DNA of 62,374 bases, taken from positions 1 to 62,374 of the forward strand of contig CAJFUK010000002.1 of NCBI GenBank assembly GCA_904420125.1, written 5' to 3'. Below the pieces are notes generated by a model. The model saw only the letters and a list, made by a program, of their open reading frames with translations, searched no databases and was not told where the DNA came from. The DNA is from Candidatus Falkowella caecavicola (lineage in GTDB: Bacteria > Bacillota > Clostridia > Oscillospirales > Ruminococcaceae). Positions 34,354 through 44,097 of the stretch are shown piece by piece; position 1 is the first letter of the stretch, and the number at the start of each line of letters is the position of its first letter. The position numbers were made by a program, and so were the translations under genes.

Positions 34354-35526
34354 ATGAATTTTGATAAACTGCAAAAAACCGGAGAAATTCTTGATCAGCA
34401 GGTCGCGGAAGGACAGGTTACCGGTGGCGCTGTTTTAGTGCTTAAGGACGGAGAAGAGATATACCGGCATCATGTAGGCTTGGCGGATCAGGAACGGCAG
34501 ATTCCGATTGCAAATGATACAATTTACCGTATTTACTCCATGTCCAAACCAATTACGGCAGCAGCGGTTATGCTTCTTTATGATCAGGGAAAACTGGATT
34601 TATATGATCATGTAAGCTGGTATTTAAAAGGTTTTGAAAATCCGCAGGTATATACGGAAGAAGGTTATGTGCCAGCAAAGCGCGAGATCAAAATTCGTGA
34701 TCTTTTGGATATGACGGCGGGACTGTGTTATCCTGGAGAGGGCCGCGTTGAACGGAAAATGGCGGAGATTTATGACGCCGTGGGACGGGAATCCGAACAA
34801 GGGGCAGTCATCTGCACGAGGGAACTGATGGAACGAGCTGCCGGTGCGCCGTTGGCTTTTCATCCCGGAGAGAGATGGATGTATGGAATCAGCACAGATG
34901 TTGCCGGCGCATTGATAGAAGCTGTCAGCGGTATGCGTTTCAGCGAATTTTTAAAAAAAGAACTGTTTGATCCGCTGGAAATGGCAGATACAGGTTTTTT
35001 TGTCCCCAAAGAAAAACAGGAGAGATTATCTCAGATTTATATATGGTCTCAGGAACGGAAGAGACTGGAAATATTAAATTGGCAGCATCTTGGCCTGCGC
35101 GGATTTTTTAAAGAGCCGCCGGCGTTTGAATCAGGCGGGGGAGGGATGGTTTCTACCATAGATGACTATGCCCATTTTGCAGCGATGATGATGCATCGCG
35201 GTATATGGAAAGGACATCGCCTGCTGAGTGAAAATGCCATACAGTATATGACCACGAATCATCTGGATGCGACGCAGATCCAATCCTATAACTGGGAAAA
35301 TTTTGCGGGGTATGGATATGGCTGTTTTAACCGCGTCATGATTGATAAGAATCTGGCGGGCGGTGTCGGAAATCTTGGGGAATATGGCTGGGACGGATGG
35401 GCCGGTACATATTATTCCAACGACCCTGTAGACAAAATTACGCTTTTATATATGGTACAGCGTGTGGATGGGGTCGGCATCAGACCCATCCGATTGATGA
35501 AGCAAAGAATTTACGCAGCGCTTTAA
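34354..35526 (+). CDS. beta-lactamase-fold serine hydrolase
   Basis: 390-residue class C beta-lactamase/DD-peptidase fold enzyme. Motif 1 SMSKP (Ser nucleophile and Lys, about 64-67) and a YGI motif 2 (GERWMYGIS) are present; GGGG in ESGGGGMVST is typical of esterase-like members. There is no signal peptide, so it is cytosolic and more likely an esterase or amidase than a cell-wall enzyme. GAAGGTGAAGG precedes the ATG at 34354; an in-frame GTG at 34345 is less suitable. Next gene is a MATE transporter 78 bases on. Confidence 0.82.
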   Translation: MNFDKLQKTGEILDQQVAEGQVTGGAVLVLKDGEEIYRHHVGLADQERQIPIANDTIYRIYSMSKPITAAAVMLLYDQGKLDLYDHVSWYLKGFENPQVYTEEGYVPAKREIKIRDLLDMTAGLCYPGEGRVERKMAEIYDAVGRESEQGAVICTRELMERAAGAPLAFHPGERWMYGISTDVAGALIEAVSGMRFSEFLKKELFDPLEMADTGFFVPKEKQERLSQIYIWSQERKRLEILNWQHLGLRGFFKEPPAFESGGGGMVSTIDDYAHFAAMMMHRGIWKGHRLLSENAIQYMTTNHLDATQIQSYNWENFAGYGYGCFNRVMIDKNLAGGVGNLGEYGWDGWAGTYYSNDPVDKITLLYMVQRVDGVGIRPIRLMKQRIYAAL

Positions 35527-35604
35527 ACAGGCGGACCTGGCCGTTTGTGCTCTGTGACGGCGTAAAAATACATACGGAGACAGTGAGGCACGATACAGGT
35601 GAAC

Positions 35605-36945
35605 ATGGATTTAACAGAAGGTAAAATTGGAAAATCGCTGCTGCTATTTAGTTTGCCAATGATTTTGGGAAATCTGCTACAGCAACTATATAATGTGGCA
35701 GATACGCTCATTGTTGGAAAACTAATTGGTGCGGCTGCTTTGGCAGCGGTTGGATCCTCCTATTCATTAATGGTCCTTCTGACCTCTATTATTTTGGGAT
35801 TCTGCATAGGTAGCGGCGTCGCTTTTTCACAACTGTTTGGCGCCAAACGGCTGGATGAACTCAAAACCAGTATTTTTAATGCGTTCTTTTTTATTCTCCT
35901 GATTACAGTACTCATCAATATAGCAGCCTTTTTGCTGTTGGATTCATTGATTATTTGGCTTCATATTCCCAAAGAGTCTGTCTGTCTGACAAAAGAATAT
36001 TTGCAGGTTGTCTTTATCGGCATTCCTGCGATCTACTTTTATAATTTTTTTGCTTCTATTCTGCGAAGTGTAGGGAATACGGTCGTCCCATTGCTTTTTC
36101 TGGCCGTCTCTGCAGTGGTGAACATCGTTTTGGATATCGTGTTTATTGTCTGTTTTGAGATGGGGGTATCCGGTGCTGCGTGGGCGACTGTGATCGCGCA
36201 GGTGTTGTCCGCGGTCAGCATGGTCATATATTTCCTGATCAAGTCGCCGGAACTCCGTCCAGGTAAACAGCATATGCGCTACCATCATAAATTATTAGGT
36301 TTTGTCATTGCCAATTCTACCTTGACGGCGGTTCAGCAGTCTATTATGAATTTTGGTATTTTGATGGTACAGGGACTGGTGAACAGTTTTGGATTTTTTG
36401 CAAGCGCTGCTTTTGCTGCGGTCGTAAAAATTGATGCGTTTGCCTATATGCCGGCACAGGATTTCGGCAACGCCTTTTCAACATTTATTGCCCAAAATTA
36501 TGGCGCGGGAAAACCGGAGAGGATTCATAAAGGCGTGAAAATTGCATGCGCTATGTCCGCGGTGTTTTGTGCGGTCGCTTCCATATGCGTTTGCCTGTTT
36601 TCGCGGCCGCTTCTGCTTCTGTTTATTGAGGCAGAAGAAACCGAGATTCTCCGGATTGGGACGCAGTATCTATATATTGAAGGCGCCTGCTATATAGGGA
36701 TCGGAATTCTTTTTTTACTGTACGGTTTTTACCGCGGGCTTGGAAAGTCCATCATGTCGATTGTCCTGACGGTGGCTTCTTTGGGAACCCGTGTGGTTCT
36801 GGCATACCTGTTGTCATCTATTCCGTCAGTCGGCATGATTGGAATCTGGTGGGCGATCCCCATTGGATGGCTTTTGGCGGATATTTTGGGAATCTGGTAT
36901 TACTGCCTGCGCAGGCGGACCTGGTTTTCTGTCAGCCTACGATGA
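35605..36945 (+). CDS. MATE-family efflux transporter
   Basis: 446 residues, twelve predicted membrane helices in two halves. The N-terminal DLTEGKIGKSLLLFSLPMILGNLLQQ is typical of the DinF/NorM-like multidrug and toxin extrusion family. Expected to export cationic or aromatic compounds against a Na+ or H+ gradient. The start is GTG 35599 or ATG 35605; the ribosome binding site is weak either way. Same direction as the serine hydrolase and possibly co-transcribed. Confidence 0.9.
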   Translation: MDLTEGKIGKSLLLFSLPMILGNLLQQLYNVADTLIVGKLIGAAALAAVGSSYSLMVLLTSIILGFCIGSGVAFSQLFGAKRLDELKTSIFNAFFFILLITVLINIAAFLLLDSLIIWLHIPKESVCLTKEYLQVVFIGIPAIYFYNFFASILRSVGNTVVPLLFLAVSAVVNIVLDIVFIVCFEMGVSGAAWATVIAQVLSAVSMVIYFLIKSPELRPGKQHMRYHHKLLGFVIANSTLTAVQQSIMNFGILMVQGLVNSFGFFASAAFAAVVKIDAFAYMPAQDFGNAFSTFIAQNYGAGKPERIHKGVKIACAMSAVFCAVASICVCLFSRPLLLLFIEAEETEILRIGTQYLYIEGACYIGIGILFLLYGFYRGLGKSIMSIVLTVASLGTRVVLAYLLSSIPSVGMIGIWWAIPIGWLLADILGIWYYCLRRRTWFSVSLR

Positions 36946-36989
36946 TTCCTGCAGCATCTGTCTGCTGGAATGGAACAGGGGCGGGATGA

Positions 36990-37337
36990 TTATGCCGCCC
37001 CTGTTTCCAAGAAATCTGAAAAGTCTGCAGCAGTTTGTATTTGCAGGCCTGGAAAACGTTCGCAAAGACATCCAGCTACTTTCCGGGTTTCTTCTTCCAT
37101 TCCCATATCCAGCAGGATAATTTCTGTACAGCAAGGGCTCTCTTTGGCTTCCGCAATACACCCACTGACCAACAGTTCCAGATCGGCAATCTGTCCACGG
37201 AGAGGGAGGATCCAGAAAACATCCGGCCGCTGTTTGCCATATAACATCCGGCGTTCCAGCGAAGAGGCAAGTTGTGTCAGCCCAATGATAGAAGCGATTG
37301 TCAGAATAATCAGCAATATGTAGAGGAGCATTGCCAT
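36990..37337 (-). CDS. small membrane-anchored hypothetical protein
   Basis: 115 residues: one N-terminal membrane helix (LLYILLIILTIASIIGLTQL), then a soluble alpha/beta part with several Cys (VSGCIAEAKESPCCTEIILLD; GCLCERFP). AAGGCTG is a modest ribosome binding site. The soluble part resembles short anchored proteins of sporulating Clostridia, but I cannot name it. Convergent with the MATE gene. Confidence 0.55.
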   Translation of the reverse strand: MAMLLYILLIILTIASIIGLTQLASSLERRMLYGKQRPDVFWILPLRGQIADLELLVSGCIAEAKESPCCTEIILLDMGMEEETRKVAGCLCERFPGLQIQTAADFSDFLETGAA

Positions 37338-37494
37338 CAGCCTTTCTATTCAGAGATTTTTACCTGTTTTATTCTATGATTGATACCGGATAATGTGCAG
37401 GATTCTTTATTTTTTCTATAATACATAAAAAAACAGAATACAGATACAACAGTACAAAGGTGTGGCGTTCTCTGTGTTTATTTGGTCAAAAAGA

Positions 37495-37523
37495 AAGAAC
37501 CGGACAATAGGGTTCCGGTTCTT
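37495..37523 (-). terminator. terminator after M23 gene
   Basis: AAGAACCGGA pairs with TCCGGTTCTT, about 40 bases past the minus-strand stop. Confidence 0.7.
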
Positions 37524-37564
37524 ATCTGGAAAGAAAGGGCAAACATGAAAACATAGATATTTTA

Positions 37565-38335
37565 TTAGGTTTCTGTCAGGGATAGCGGGTCAATCCATGC
37601 ATCGTCTTTACGGACGGCAAAATGCAGATGTGAATCTTCCGCCAGTTCAGCCTGCGCTGTATTGCCGACATACCCCAGAACGTCGCCTACTTTAACCTGC
37701 TGATCTTTTCGGACTTCAGTATTGGCGCTGAGACCGTAATAATGGCTGGAATATCCGCCGTCATGCGTTACGGTAATGCACATTCCCCACATGGTATCCT
37801 CTTTGACTTCACTGACCGTACCGTCTGCGGCAGCTTTGACCGGCGTGTCCGGCTCGGCTTTCAAATCAATGCCGTCATGGGTACGCCATACGTTCAACGT
37901 CTTGGATTTTACCAGTTCGCCATTACTGTATCCGTTGAGGACGTCTCCGGTCAGCGGCAGCGCCCAGTCCAGTTTCTGCGGCGTTTCTGTATGTGTCGCC
38001 GTTTCTATGGGGACTTCTGCCGGCTCCGCTGTTTCCTGGACAGGCTCATCAGGGGTTTTGCTTACTTCCATGTCCACGCTGCTTTCCTTTGGCACATCGC
38101 TCACTGGCGTATCAACAGTGGCTGTGCTGTTTTGAGGGGCGGACCATTCATTGACCGTGCTTGGTTGTGACGATAAACGCAGGTCGTTCTCTTCATTCAG
38201 AGAGTTCAGCGTATTATTTACTGTTATATAGGTGGCTCCGCCAACGGCAAGTAGGCTGACTGCCAGTGCTATATAAAAGCCTCTTCCGGACATTGCTTGG
38301 GACAGCTTTGATTTTCCAAAATGCAGATTTTTCAT
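37565..38335 (-). CDS. M23 metallopeptidase, SpoIIQ-like
   Basis: 256 residues: short cytosolic start, one membrane helix (FYIALAVSLLAVGGATYITV), a Pro/Thr/Glu-rich stalk, and a C-terminal M23/LytM domain. Zn ligands appear intact: HDGID gives His-x3-Asp and HLHFAV gives the His-x-His. The membrane anchor plus stalk plus LytM plan matches SpoIIQ, which with SpoIIIAH links mother cell and forespore; clostridial SpoIIQ keeps its metal site while the Bacillus one does not. GGAGGTG precedes ATG 38333-38335. It could also be a vegetative wall hydrolase. Confidence 0.78.
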   Translation of the reverse strand: MKNLHFGKSKLSQAMSGRGFYIALAVSLLAVGGATYITVNNTLNSLNEENDLRLSSQPSTVNEWSAPQNSTATVDTPVSDVPKESSVDMEVSKTPDEPVQETAEPAEVPIETATHTETPQKLDWALPLTGDVLNGYSNGELVKSKTLNVWRTHDGIDLKAEPDTPVKAAADGTVSEVKEDTMWGMCITVTHDGGYSSHYYGLSANTEVRKDQQVKVGDVLGYVGNTAQAELAEDSHLHFAVRKDDAWIDPLSLTET

Positions 38336-38527
38336 ACAATGCACCTCCGCCGTTATTGTGACCCCTCACAAGAACCTTTATACAGAATCTGAAAAAATTT
38401 ATGTTTCCATTTTCCTGTATAGGGTTTATCCTGGGAATATCTTTTGTTATTTGATTTTATTTTGCCTGGCAGAAGGAAAATCAATGCTTAATTGATATCG
38501 GTGGCTTTAAGAAAAACGGGATAGATC

Positions 38528-38556
38528 TTGACAGTGTGTTTGGAATAGATTAAAAT
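38528..38556 (+). promoter_or_regulatory. sigma-A promoter of the rhomboid-like gene
   Basis: TTGACA (38528-38533), 17-base spacer, TAAAAT (38551-38556). Confidence 0.65.
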
Positions 38557-38610
38557 TGGATAAAATACCCTTATAAAAAATATCACGAATCAGTAAGAAA
38601 GGATTTCATT

Positions 38611-39288
38611 ATGAAATGGATAGATAAGGCTGAACGGAAATTTGGCCGTTTCGGTATTCCCAATCTAATGCTTTATATTGTTGGCATCAATGCCCTGGTC
38701 TATGTGATTGATATGATATTGGTGAACGGATCGGGCGGTATGCAATCCCTTGCCAGCTATCTTTCTTTTTCGGTGCCCGATATCCTGAATGGACAGGTCT
38801 GGAGAATTATTTCCTTTATCTGTCTGCCTCCGGCCAGCTCACCTATGTGGATCGTGATCAACCTGTATTTTTATTATCTCATGGGATCCTGGCTGGAAAA
38901 TGCATGGGGAAGTTTTCGATTTACTTTATATTATGTGATCGGTATTCTGGGGACCATTTTAGCTGGTCTGGTTACCGGATATGCCACCAATTCTTATATT
39001 AATCTTTCCCTTTTTCTGGCTGCAGCACAATTGTTCCCGGACAGCGAACTGCTGGTATTCTTTATTTTACCCGTAAAAATGAAATATTTGGCGTATATTG
39101 ACTGGCTGATTCTACTGATGTCTTTCATTTTTTCCGACTGGGGCGGGCGAATTGCCATTCTGGTTTCCATCCTTAACTTTTTGCTGTTCTTTGGAAACGA
39201 TTTTATCAATCGAATCCGTCATTATTTTAAATACCGAAAGCAACGGCAGAATTTTAAACGGCAGATGAATCAAACACCTTGGAGATAG
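38611..39288 (+). CDS. rhomboid-like membrane protein without catalytic motif
   Basis: 225 residues with six predicted membrane segments and a basic C-terminal tail (FKYRKQRQNFKRQ). The fold pattern resembles rhomboid intramembrane proteases, including LMGSWLENAWGSFRFTLYYV where active members have the HxxN-bearing loop region. The GxSG catalytic motif is absent (segment reads ATNSYINLSLFLAAAQ), so it is a pseudo-protease of a type frequent in Clostridia. AAAGGA precedes the ATG. The GH30 gene starts 16 bases after its stop, so the two form an operon. Confidence 0.72.
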   Translation: MKWIDKAERKFGRFGIPNLMLYIVGINALVYVIDMILVNGSGGMQSLASYLSFSVPDILNGQVWRIISFICLPPASSPMWIVINLYFYYLMGSWLENAWGSFRFTLYYVIGILGTILAGLVTGYATNSYINLSLFLAAAQLFPDSELLVFFILPVKMKYLAYIDWLILLMSFIFSDWGGRIAILVSILNFLLFFGNDFINRIRHYFKYRKQRQNFKRQMNQTPWR

Positions 39289-39304
39289 AAAGGAGAAATA
39301 ACAA

Positions 39305-40636
39305 ATGAAACAGACGGTATATGCAGTTTCTACAACTGAAAAAGACAAGTGGAGAGGACAGGAGATTCACGCCGCCCAGGGAACCGGCCAGGCGGATATT
39401 TTGGTGACGGGAGAAAAGCTGCAGACAATCCGTGGATTCGGCGGGTGTTTTAATGAAATGGGGTACAGCGCTTTAATGGATTTGCCGGAGGCTGACCGGG
39501 AACATGTAATCCGGGAACTGTTTTCAGAAGAAGGCTGTAATTTTACCTATTGTCGGATGCCGATTGGTGCCAGTGACTTTGCGGAAAGCTGGTATAGCTT
39601 AAATGAAACAGAAAACGATTTTTCCATGGAGCATTTTACAATTGAAAGAGATAAGAAGTGCCTGATTCCGTATATTCAAATGGCAAAAAAACAGCAGAAG
39701 AACCTGCAAATTTTTGCTTCTCCATGGAGTCCGCCTACATGGCTGAAACATCCTCGTGCGTACAATTTCGGCACGCTGATTCAAGAGCCTGCCTATCGTA
39801 AAGCGTATGCGCTGTATTTTAAAAAATTTATCGAGGCATACGAAAAAGAGGGCATACATATCCAGGCAGTGCATATACAAAATGAGCCGGTGTCTGATCA
39901 GAAGTTTCCTTCTTGTGTTTGGACTGGTGAGGAACTGCGAGATTTTATCCGGGAGGATATAGGGCCTTTGTTCGCAGAGAGCGGGATGGATACGGAGATT
40001 TGGCTCGGAACCCTGAACTGTCCATATGAGGATTACGGTGGATGGGAATGGCAGAAAACCAATTTTAACCGGATGGCCAATCTGGTGCTGCGGGATCCAG
40101 AAGCAAGCCGGTATATTCGCGGCATCAGCTATCAGTGGGGCGGCAAACATGCATTATACGATACGAGACGGGCTTATCCGAATGTAGAGATTATTCAGAC
40201 AGAAAATGAATGCGGCGATGGAAATAACAGCTGGGGCTATATGGAATACATTTTCCATTTGCTTTGGTTTTATTTTGAACATGGGGTTACGGCCTATGTG
40301 TATTGGAATATGGTTTTGAAACAGGGAGGACTCAGCACCTGGGGATGGCGCCAGAATTCTCTGTTCTGTACCGATGGAGACCGGTTAATCTACAATCCTG
40401 AGTTTTATTTAATCAAGCATGTATGCCACTTTGTACGCCCTCAGGCTTCTTTTATGAGAATTGAAGGAAGTTTTGCAAATAATACTCTCTGCTTTCGGAA
40501 TCCGGATGGTAGCACCGTGGTTGTGGTTCTTAATCCGTTGGACACGGAAGAAGAGCTTCGGATCTGCGTTTCCGGAGAGGAATGGGTATTTTGTGCAAAA
40601 CCGCACTCCATTCAGACAATCGTTATAGAAAAATAG
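39305..40636 (+). CDS. glycoside hydrolase family 30
   Basis: 443 residues, (beta/alpha)8 barrel with flanking beta domain. IRGFGGCFNEMGYSAL opens the barrel, HIQNEP carries the acid/base Glu, and IIQTENECG carries the nucleophile Glu. WNMVLKQGGLSTWGW and the C-terminal beta domain match GH30 members acting on beta-1,6-glucan, glucosylceramide or related beta-glycosides. No signal peptide, so it probably works inside the cell on imported oligosaccharides. The specificity within GH30 is not readable here. Confidence 0.87.
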   Translation: MKQTVYAVSTTEKDKWRGQEIHAAQGTGQADILVTGEKLQTIRGFGGCFNEMGYSALMDLPEADREHVIRELFSEEGCNFTYCRMPIGASDFAESWYSLNETENDFSMEHFTIERDKKCLIPYIQMAKKQQKNLQIFASPWSPPTWLKHPRAYNFGTLIQEPAYRKAYALYFKKFIEAYEKEGIHIQAVHIQNEPVSDQKFPSCVWTGEELRDFIREDIGPLFAESGMDTEIWLGTLNCPYEDYGGWEWQKTNFNRMANLVLRDPEASRYIRGISYQWGGKHALYDTRRAYPNVEIIQTENECGDGNNSWGYMEYIFHLLWFYFEHGVTAYVYWNMVLKQGGLSTWGWRQNSLFCTDGDRLIYNPEFYLIKHVCHFVRPQASFMRIEGSFANNTLCFRNPDGSTVVVVLNPLDTEEELRICVSGEEWVFCAKPHSIQTIVIEK

Positions 40637-40767
40637 AAAAACAGGTGAAAGAACAGGAGAAATCTTTCATCCGATAAGGTGCTCTGAAAATTTTAGGATT
40701 CGACAGGTTTCAGAAAAAATTTTTAACACAGGATGACAGATGGACTGTTGAGCGTCTGTTTAGAGAG

Positions 40768-40796
40768 TTGACAAACCAAGCAAAAACGCGCATAAT
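40768..40796 (+). promoter_or_regulatory. sigma-A promoter of the DUF624 gene
   Basis: TTGACA (40768-40773), 17-base spacer, CATAAT (40791-40796). The rest of 40637-40920 holds no gene. Confidence 0.7.
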
Positions 40797-40920
40797 AGAA
40801 ATACGATGGCTATAGAAGGCTGCACTTTCTGATTGATTATGTAAGGTTTTCAGAGTTTGATTGGGCAGGCGAAAAGCAGAAAGCGTTGGCTGTGAAAAAA
40901 GATAAAGGAGAGGAAAGTAT

Positions 40921-41730
40921 TTGGCAGGATTTTTCGGTATGTTTGATTACTCTAAGCCGGGAGCAGGCGTCGATAAAGGGGGACCACAGAAAAAACGGTT
41001 TTTTCTGTTTTTTGACATTTATTTTCGTAAGTTCTGGAAACTTGTGCTTTTAAATCTCCTCTATATAGCTTTTTGTATTCCGATTGTTACAATCGGTCCG
41101 GCAACAGCTGGTTTCACCTATGTACTGCGTAATTATGCGCGGGAAGAGCATGCTTTTTTGTTTTCGGATTTTATCGATGCGTTTCGGAAAAACTGGAAGC
41201 AGTCTGCTCTGTTATTTGTTTTAAACTGTGCTTGTATTTTTTTGATTGTCAATGCCTTTATTTTTTATTGGAGCATGGAAAGTACGCTGTTTGCCATTAT
41301 TGCGATGGGAATCTGCTTTTTCCTGGGCATCATTCTGCTCTTTATGAACTATTACGCGCATTTGATGATTGTAACAACGGCGCTTCCCTTTAAGCATATT
41401 TTAAAAAATTCTTTCTTTTTAAGCTTTATTGGGGTGCGGACCAATTTGATTACCACTTTTTTTGTTGTCGTTTTGGGTGGCGCATCGGCATTTTTTTATC
41501 CCTTTTCTCTGCCCGTTATTATCTTCCTTCTGTTTTCCACGGTAGGCCTGATCGTCTGTTTTAATTCCTATCCCTATATAAAAAAATATGTAATCGACCC
41601 GTATTACCGGGAACGGGAGGAGAAAAATCCCTTAGATATGCCGGATGGCACCGACGCTATTTTTACCGATATCGGGTCCCAGGAAGTACAAGAAAAACCT
41701 TCCGGCAAAAAAGGAAAAACAATTTCTTGA
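40921..41730 (+). CDS. DUF624 (YesL-like) membrane protein
   Basis: 269 residues with five or six membrane segments. The opening GFFGMFDYSKPG and the PIVTIGPATAGFTYVLRNYARE segment are the DUF624/YesL signature. These proteins are often found with sugar ABC transporters or glycosidases and their function is unknown; the GH30 gene upstream fits that pattern. The C-terminus is hydrophilic. Starts at TTG 40921 after AAGGAGAGG. Confidence 0.82.
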   Translation: MAGFFGMFDYSKPGAGVDKGGPQKKRFFLFFDIYFRKFWKLVLLNLLYIAFCIPIVTIGPATAGFTYVLRNYAREEHAFLFSDFIDAFRKNWKQSALLFVLNCACIFLIVNAFIFYWSMESTLFAIIAMGICFFLGIILLFMNYYAHLMIVTTALPFKHILKNSFFLSFIGVRTNLITTFFVVVLGGASAFFYPFSLPVIIFLLFSTVGLIVCFNSYPYIKKYVIDPYYREREEKNPLDMPDGTDAIFTDIGSQEVQEKPSGKKGKTIS

Positions 41731-41791
41731 TATTTTTCCAGTGTAGCCGAAAACTCTGGTTGGATTTTGTAAAAAAACTTGAACAATTCTG

Positions 41792-41820
41792 TTGACAAAA
41801 AGGAATACAATCGGTATAAT
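41792..41820 (+). promoter_or_regulatory. sigma-A promoter of the DUF177-rpmF operon
   Basis: TTGACA (41792-41797), 17-base spacer, TATAAT (41815-41820), a perfect match. Confidence 0.85.
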
Positions 41821-41846
41821 ATACTGTAGCGTTATGAGGTGTCGTT

Positions 41847-42323
41847 ATGTTTGTTGATTTAAAGCAGCTGTTTGACATTATCGGTGAACGCAGGGAAATT
41901 GAATATTCGATGGATTTGTCCGATTATGAATTATTCGGCGGATACCCTTTTCGTGGGCCGGTACGGCTTTCTGGAGAGATTTATAACAAGGCGGGAATTG
42001 TCACTCTGAAGATGCGAGTTGGTTTTGAGTTCACAACGCTCTGTGATCGATGCGCAGAGGAGTTTACCCGGTATTATGAATACCGTTTCCGTCATGTGCT
42101 GGTACAGAAGTTGAATGATTCACGTACAGATAAACAGGATCTTGAGGATGTTTATATTGTTGTCGAGGATCTTCGTTTGGATCTGGATGAGTTGATGTTA
42201 TCGGATATTTTGTTGAGTCTGCCTTCTAAGATGCTGTGCAGACAGGATTGCGCAGGTTTATGTCCGCATTGCGGAAAGAATTTAAACGATGGCTCATGTG
42301 ATTGCACTGATATCGACGTTTAA
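41847..42323 (+). CDS. DUF177 (YceD-like) protein
   Basis: 158 residues. CDRCAEEF and the C-terminal CRQDCAGLCPHCGKNLND are the typical Cys motifs of DUF177, a conserved protein nearly always encoded ahead of rpmF and implicated in 23S rRNA handling. Ribosome binding site GAGGTG. The promoter upstream and rpmF 53 bases downstream make the usual two-gene operon. Confidence 0.9.
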   Translation: MFVDLKQLFDIIGERREIEYSMDLSDYELFGGYPFRGPVRLSGEIYNKAGIVTLKMRVGFEFTTLCDRCAEEFTRYYEYRFRHVLVQKLNDSRTDKQDLEDVYIVVEDLRLDLDELMLSDILLSLPSKMLCRQDCAGLCPHCGKNLNDGSCDCTDIDV

Positions 42324-42376
42324 AGACTGAAGATAAACTGTTAACAATCGTTATTCCATATAAGGAGGTGCGACAG

Positions 42377-42559
42377 ATGGCAGTACCAAAGAGAAAAGTG
42401 TCCAAAGCAAGACGTGATAAAAGACGCAGTGCTGTATGGAAATTAGAGGCTCCGGCGTTTTCTAAATGCCCGCAGTGCGGTGAGTTGAAGGTTCCGCACA
42501 GAGTATGTGGAAACTGTGGTTACTACAAAGGCGTTGAGGTAATCAAAAAGGAAGCGTAA
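42377..42559 (+). CDS. rpmF: 50S ribosomal protein L32
   Basis: 60-residue zinc-ribbon form. Starts MAVPKRKVSKARRDKRR; CPQCG and CGNCGYYKG supply the four Cys. The ribosome binding site AAGGAGG is 10 bases before the ATG at 42377; the in-frame GTG at 42368 is inside the spacing region. Confidence 0.97.
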   Translation: MAVPKRKVSKARRDKRRSAVWKLEAPAFSKCPQCGELKVPHRVCGNCGYYKGVEVIKKEA

Positions 42560-42610
42560 GTCCTGGAGTCAAAGACTCTGCCTATGGCAGTGGAAAATAT
42601 TGGCAGAAAA

Positions 42611-42650
42611 AAGGTAGGGGAGGAGAAGTCCTTCCTTATTTTTTTATACA
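42611..42650 (+). terminator. terminator after rpmF
   Basis: AAGGTAGGGGAGG can pair with CCTTCCTT with imperfections, followed by seven T. Confidence 0.55.
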
Positions 42651-42707
42651 TTTTGTACATGAACCTGGAAGGGGTTCTCAATTTTCTCAAAAGCTATGTT
42701 GAGATAC

Positions 42708-42736
42708 TTGCATTCGTTTCTAAATACCAGTATAAT
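42708..42736 (+). promoter_or_regulatory. sigma-A promoter of the DUF512-der operon
   Basis: TTGCAT (42708-42713), 17-base spacer, TATAAT (42731-42736). Confidence 0.75.
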
Positions 42737-42778
42737 AAAATGTATAAATAAGATACAGGATGCCAAAGGAGAGAATCA

Positions 42779-44095
42779 ATGAGTGTTGTGATTCATGGCG
42801 TGGTAATAGACAGCCCTGCCGGCCGTGCAGGTTTGGCTGCCGGCGATTTGTTAGTTAGCGTCAACGGTCATGAAATTCATGACGTTTTAGATTATCAATT
42901 TTATATCACGGAAAAGAGACTTCTGATTATTTATCTGGACGCATCCGGAAAGCCGCAGAAAGTAAGAATCCGTAAAGAGGAATATGAAGATCTTGGTCTG
43001 ACATTTGACACCTATTTGATGGATGAACAGAGACATTGTAAAAACCACTGTATTTTCTGTTTTATTGACCAGATGCCCAAAGGGATGCGGGACAGTCTAT
43101 ATTTCAAAGATGATGATGCGCGTTTGGGATTCCTGTTTGGTAATTATATTACGTTGACAAATATTTCTGAAAAAGAGATTGACCGGATTATTGCCATGAA
43201 GATCAGTCCGGTCAATATTTCGGTGCATACCACCAATCCGGAACTGCGGGTTCAAATGATGAAAAATCCAAAAGCAGGAGAATCTTTGCGCTTTTTATAT
43301 AAGCTTGCAGAAGCCGGGATCTCAATAAACTGTCAGCTTGTTCTTTGTCCCGGTATCAACGACGGGGATGAATTGAGGCGCTCCCTGCAGGATCTGGGGG
43401 CTTTATATCCGTCTGTCCGTACCATATCCTGTGTGCCGGTTGGGCTGACAGATCACCGGGAAGGTTTATTTGCCATCTCTCCTTATACACGGGAGCAGGC
43501 AAAAGAGATCATTGATATCATCCATACATTTGCAGAAGATTTTTACCGTCAACATCAAGTGCGGCTGGCTTATCCATCCGACGAATTTTTTCTGAAGGCG
43601 GAATTACCTCTGCCGGACGATACGTATTATGGGGATTATGATCAGCTGGAAAATGGTGTCGGGCTAATGACTTTATTGAAACAGGAATTTACTTCTGCGC
43701 TGGCTCAGCTGGAGGAAAGCGATGCGGCGGTAGAAATTTCTATGGCGACGGGGTACGCAGCGTATGGTTTGATCTGCGAACTGGCGAATATGGCGATGCA
43801 GAAATGGCCCAACCTGCAATGCCATATTTATGCAATACGCAACGATTTTTTTGGAAAGAATATTACTGTAGCCGGTTTGATCACAGGGATTGATCTGCTG
43901 CGGCAATTGCAGGGAAAAGAGCTGGGGAGCCGGTTGCTGATCCCGCGCTGTATGTTGCGCAGCGAAGGGGATTGTTTTTTGGATGATATGACATTAGAAC
44001 AGCTCAGCAGTGATCTGGGCGTTCCGATCCAGCCGGTTGAAAATGATGGATTTCAATTGTTGGATGAAATGACAGTTTGCAATACGGAGGGATAG
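42779..44095 (+). CDS. DUF512 protein with PDZ and radical-SAM-like parts
   Basis: 438 residues. N-terminal PDZ-like domain (VVIDSPAGRAGLAAGDLLVS), a Cys motif HCKNHCIFCF (about 82-91) typical of radical SAM Fe-S binding, and a C-terminal DUF512 domain (TGYAAYGLI; IRNDFFGKNITVAGLITG; PRCMLRSEGDCFLDD). The combination is a clostridial core protein of unknown reaction. First gene of the DUF512-der-plsY-gpsA operon; der begins 3 bases after its stop. Confidence 0.9.
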   Translation: MSVVIHGVVIDSPAGRAGLAAGDLLVSVNGHEIHDVLDYQFYITEKRLLIIYLDASGKPQKVRIRKEEYEDLGLTFDTYLMDEQRHCKNHCIFCFIDQMPKGMRDSLYFKDDDARLGFLFGNYITLTNISEKEIDRIIAMKISPVNISVHTTNPELRVQMMKNPKAGESLRFLYKLAEAGISINCQLVLCPGINDGDELRRSLQDLGALYPSVRTISCVPVGLTDHREGLFAISPYTREQAKEIIDIIHTFAEDFYRQHQVRLAYPSDEFFLKAELPLPDDTYYGDYDQLENGVGLMTLLKQEFTSALAQLEESDAAVEISMATGYAAYGLICELANMAMQKWPNLQCHIYAIRNDFFGKNITVAGLITGIDLLRQLQGKELGSRLLIPRCMLRSEGDCFLDDMTLEQLSSDLGVPIQPVENDGFQLLDEMTVCNTEG

Positions 44096-44097
44096 AA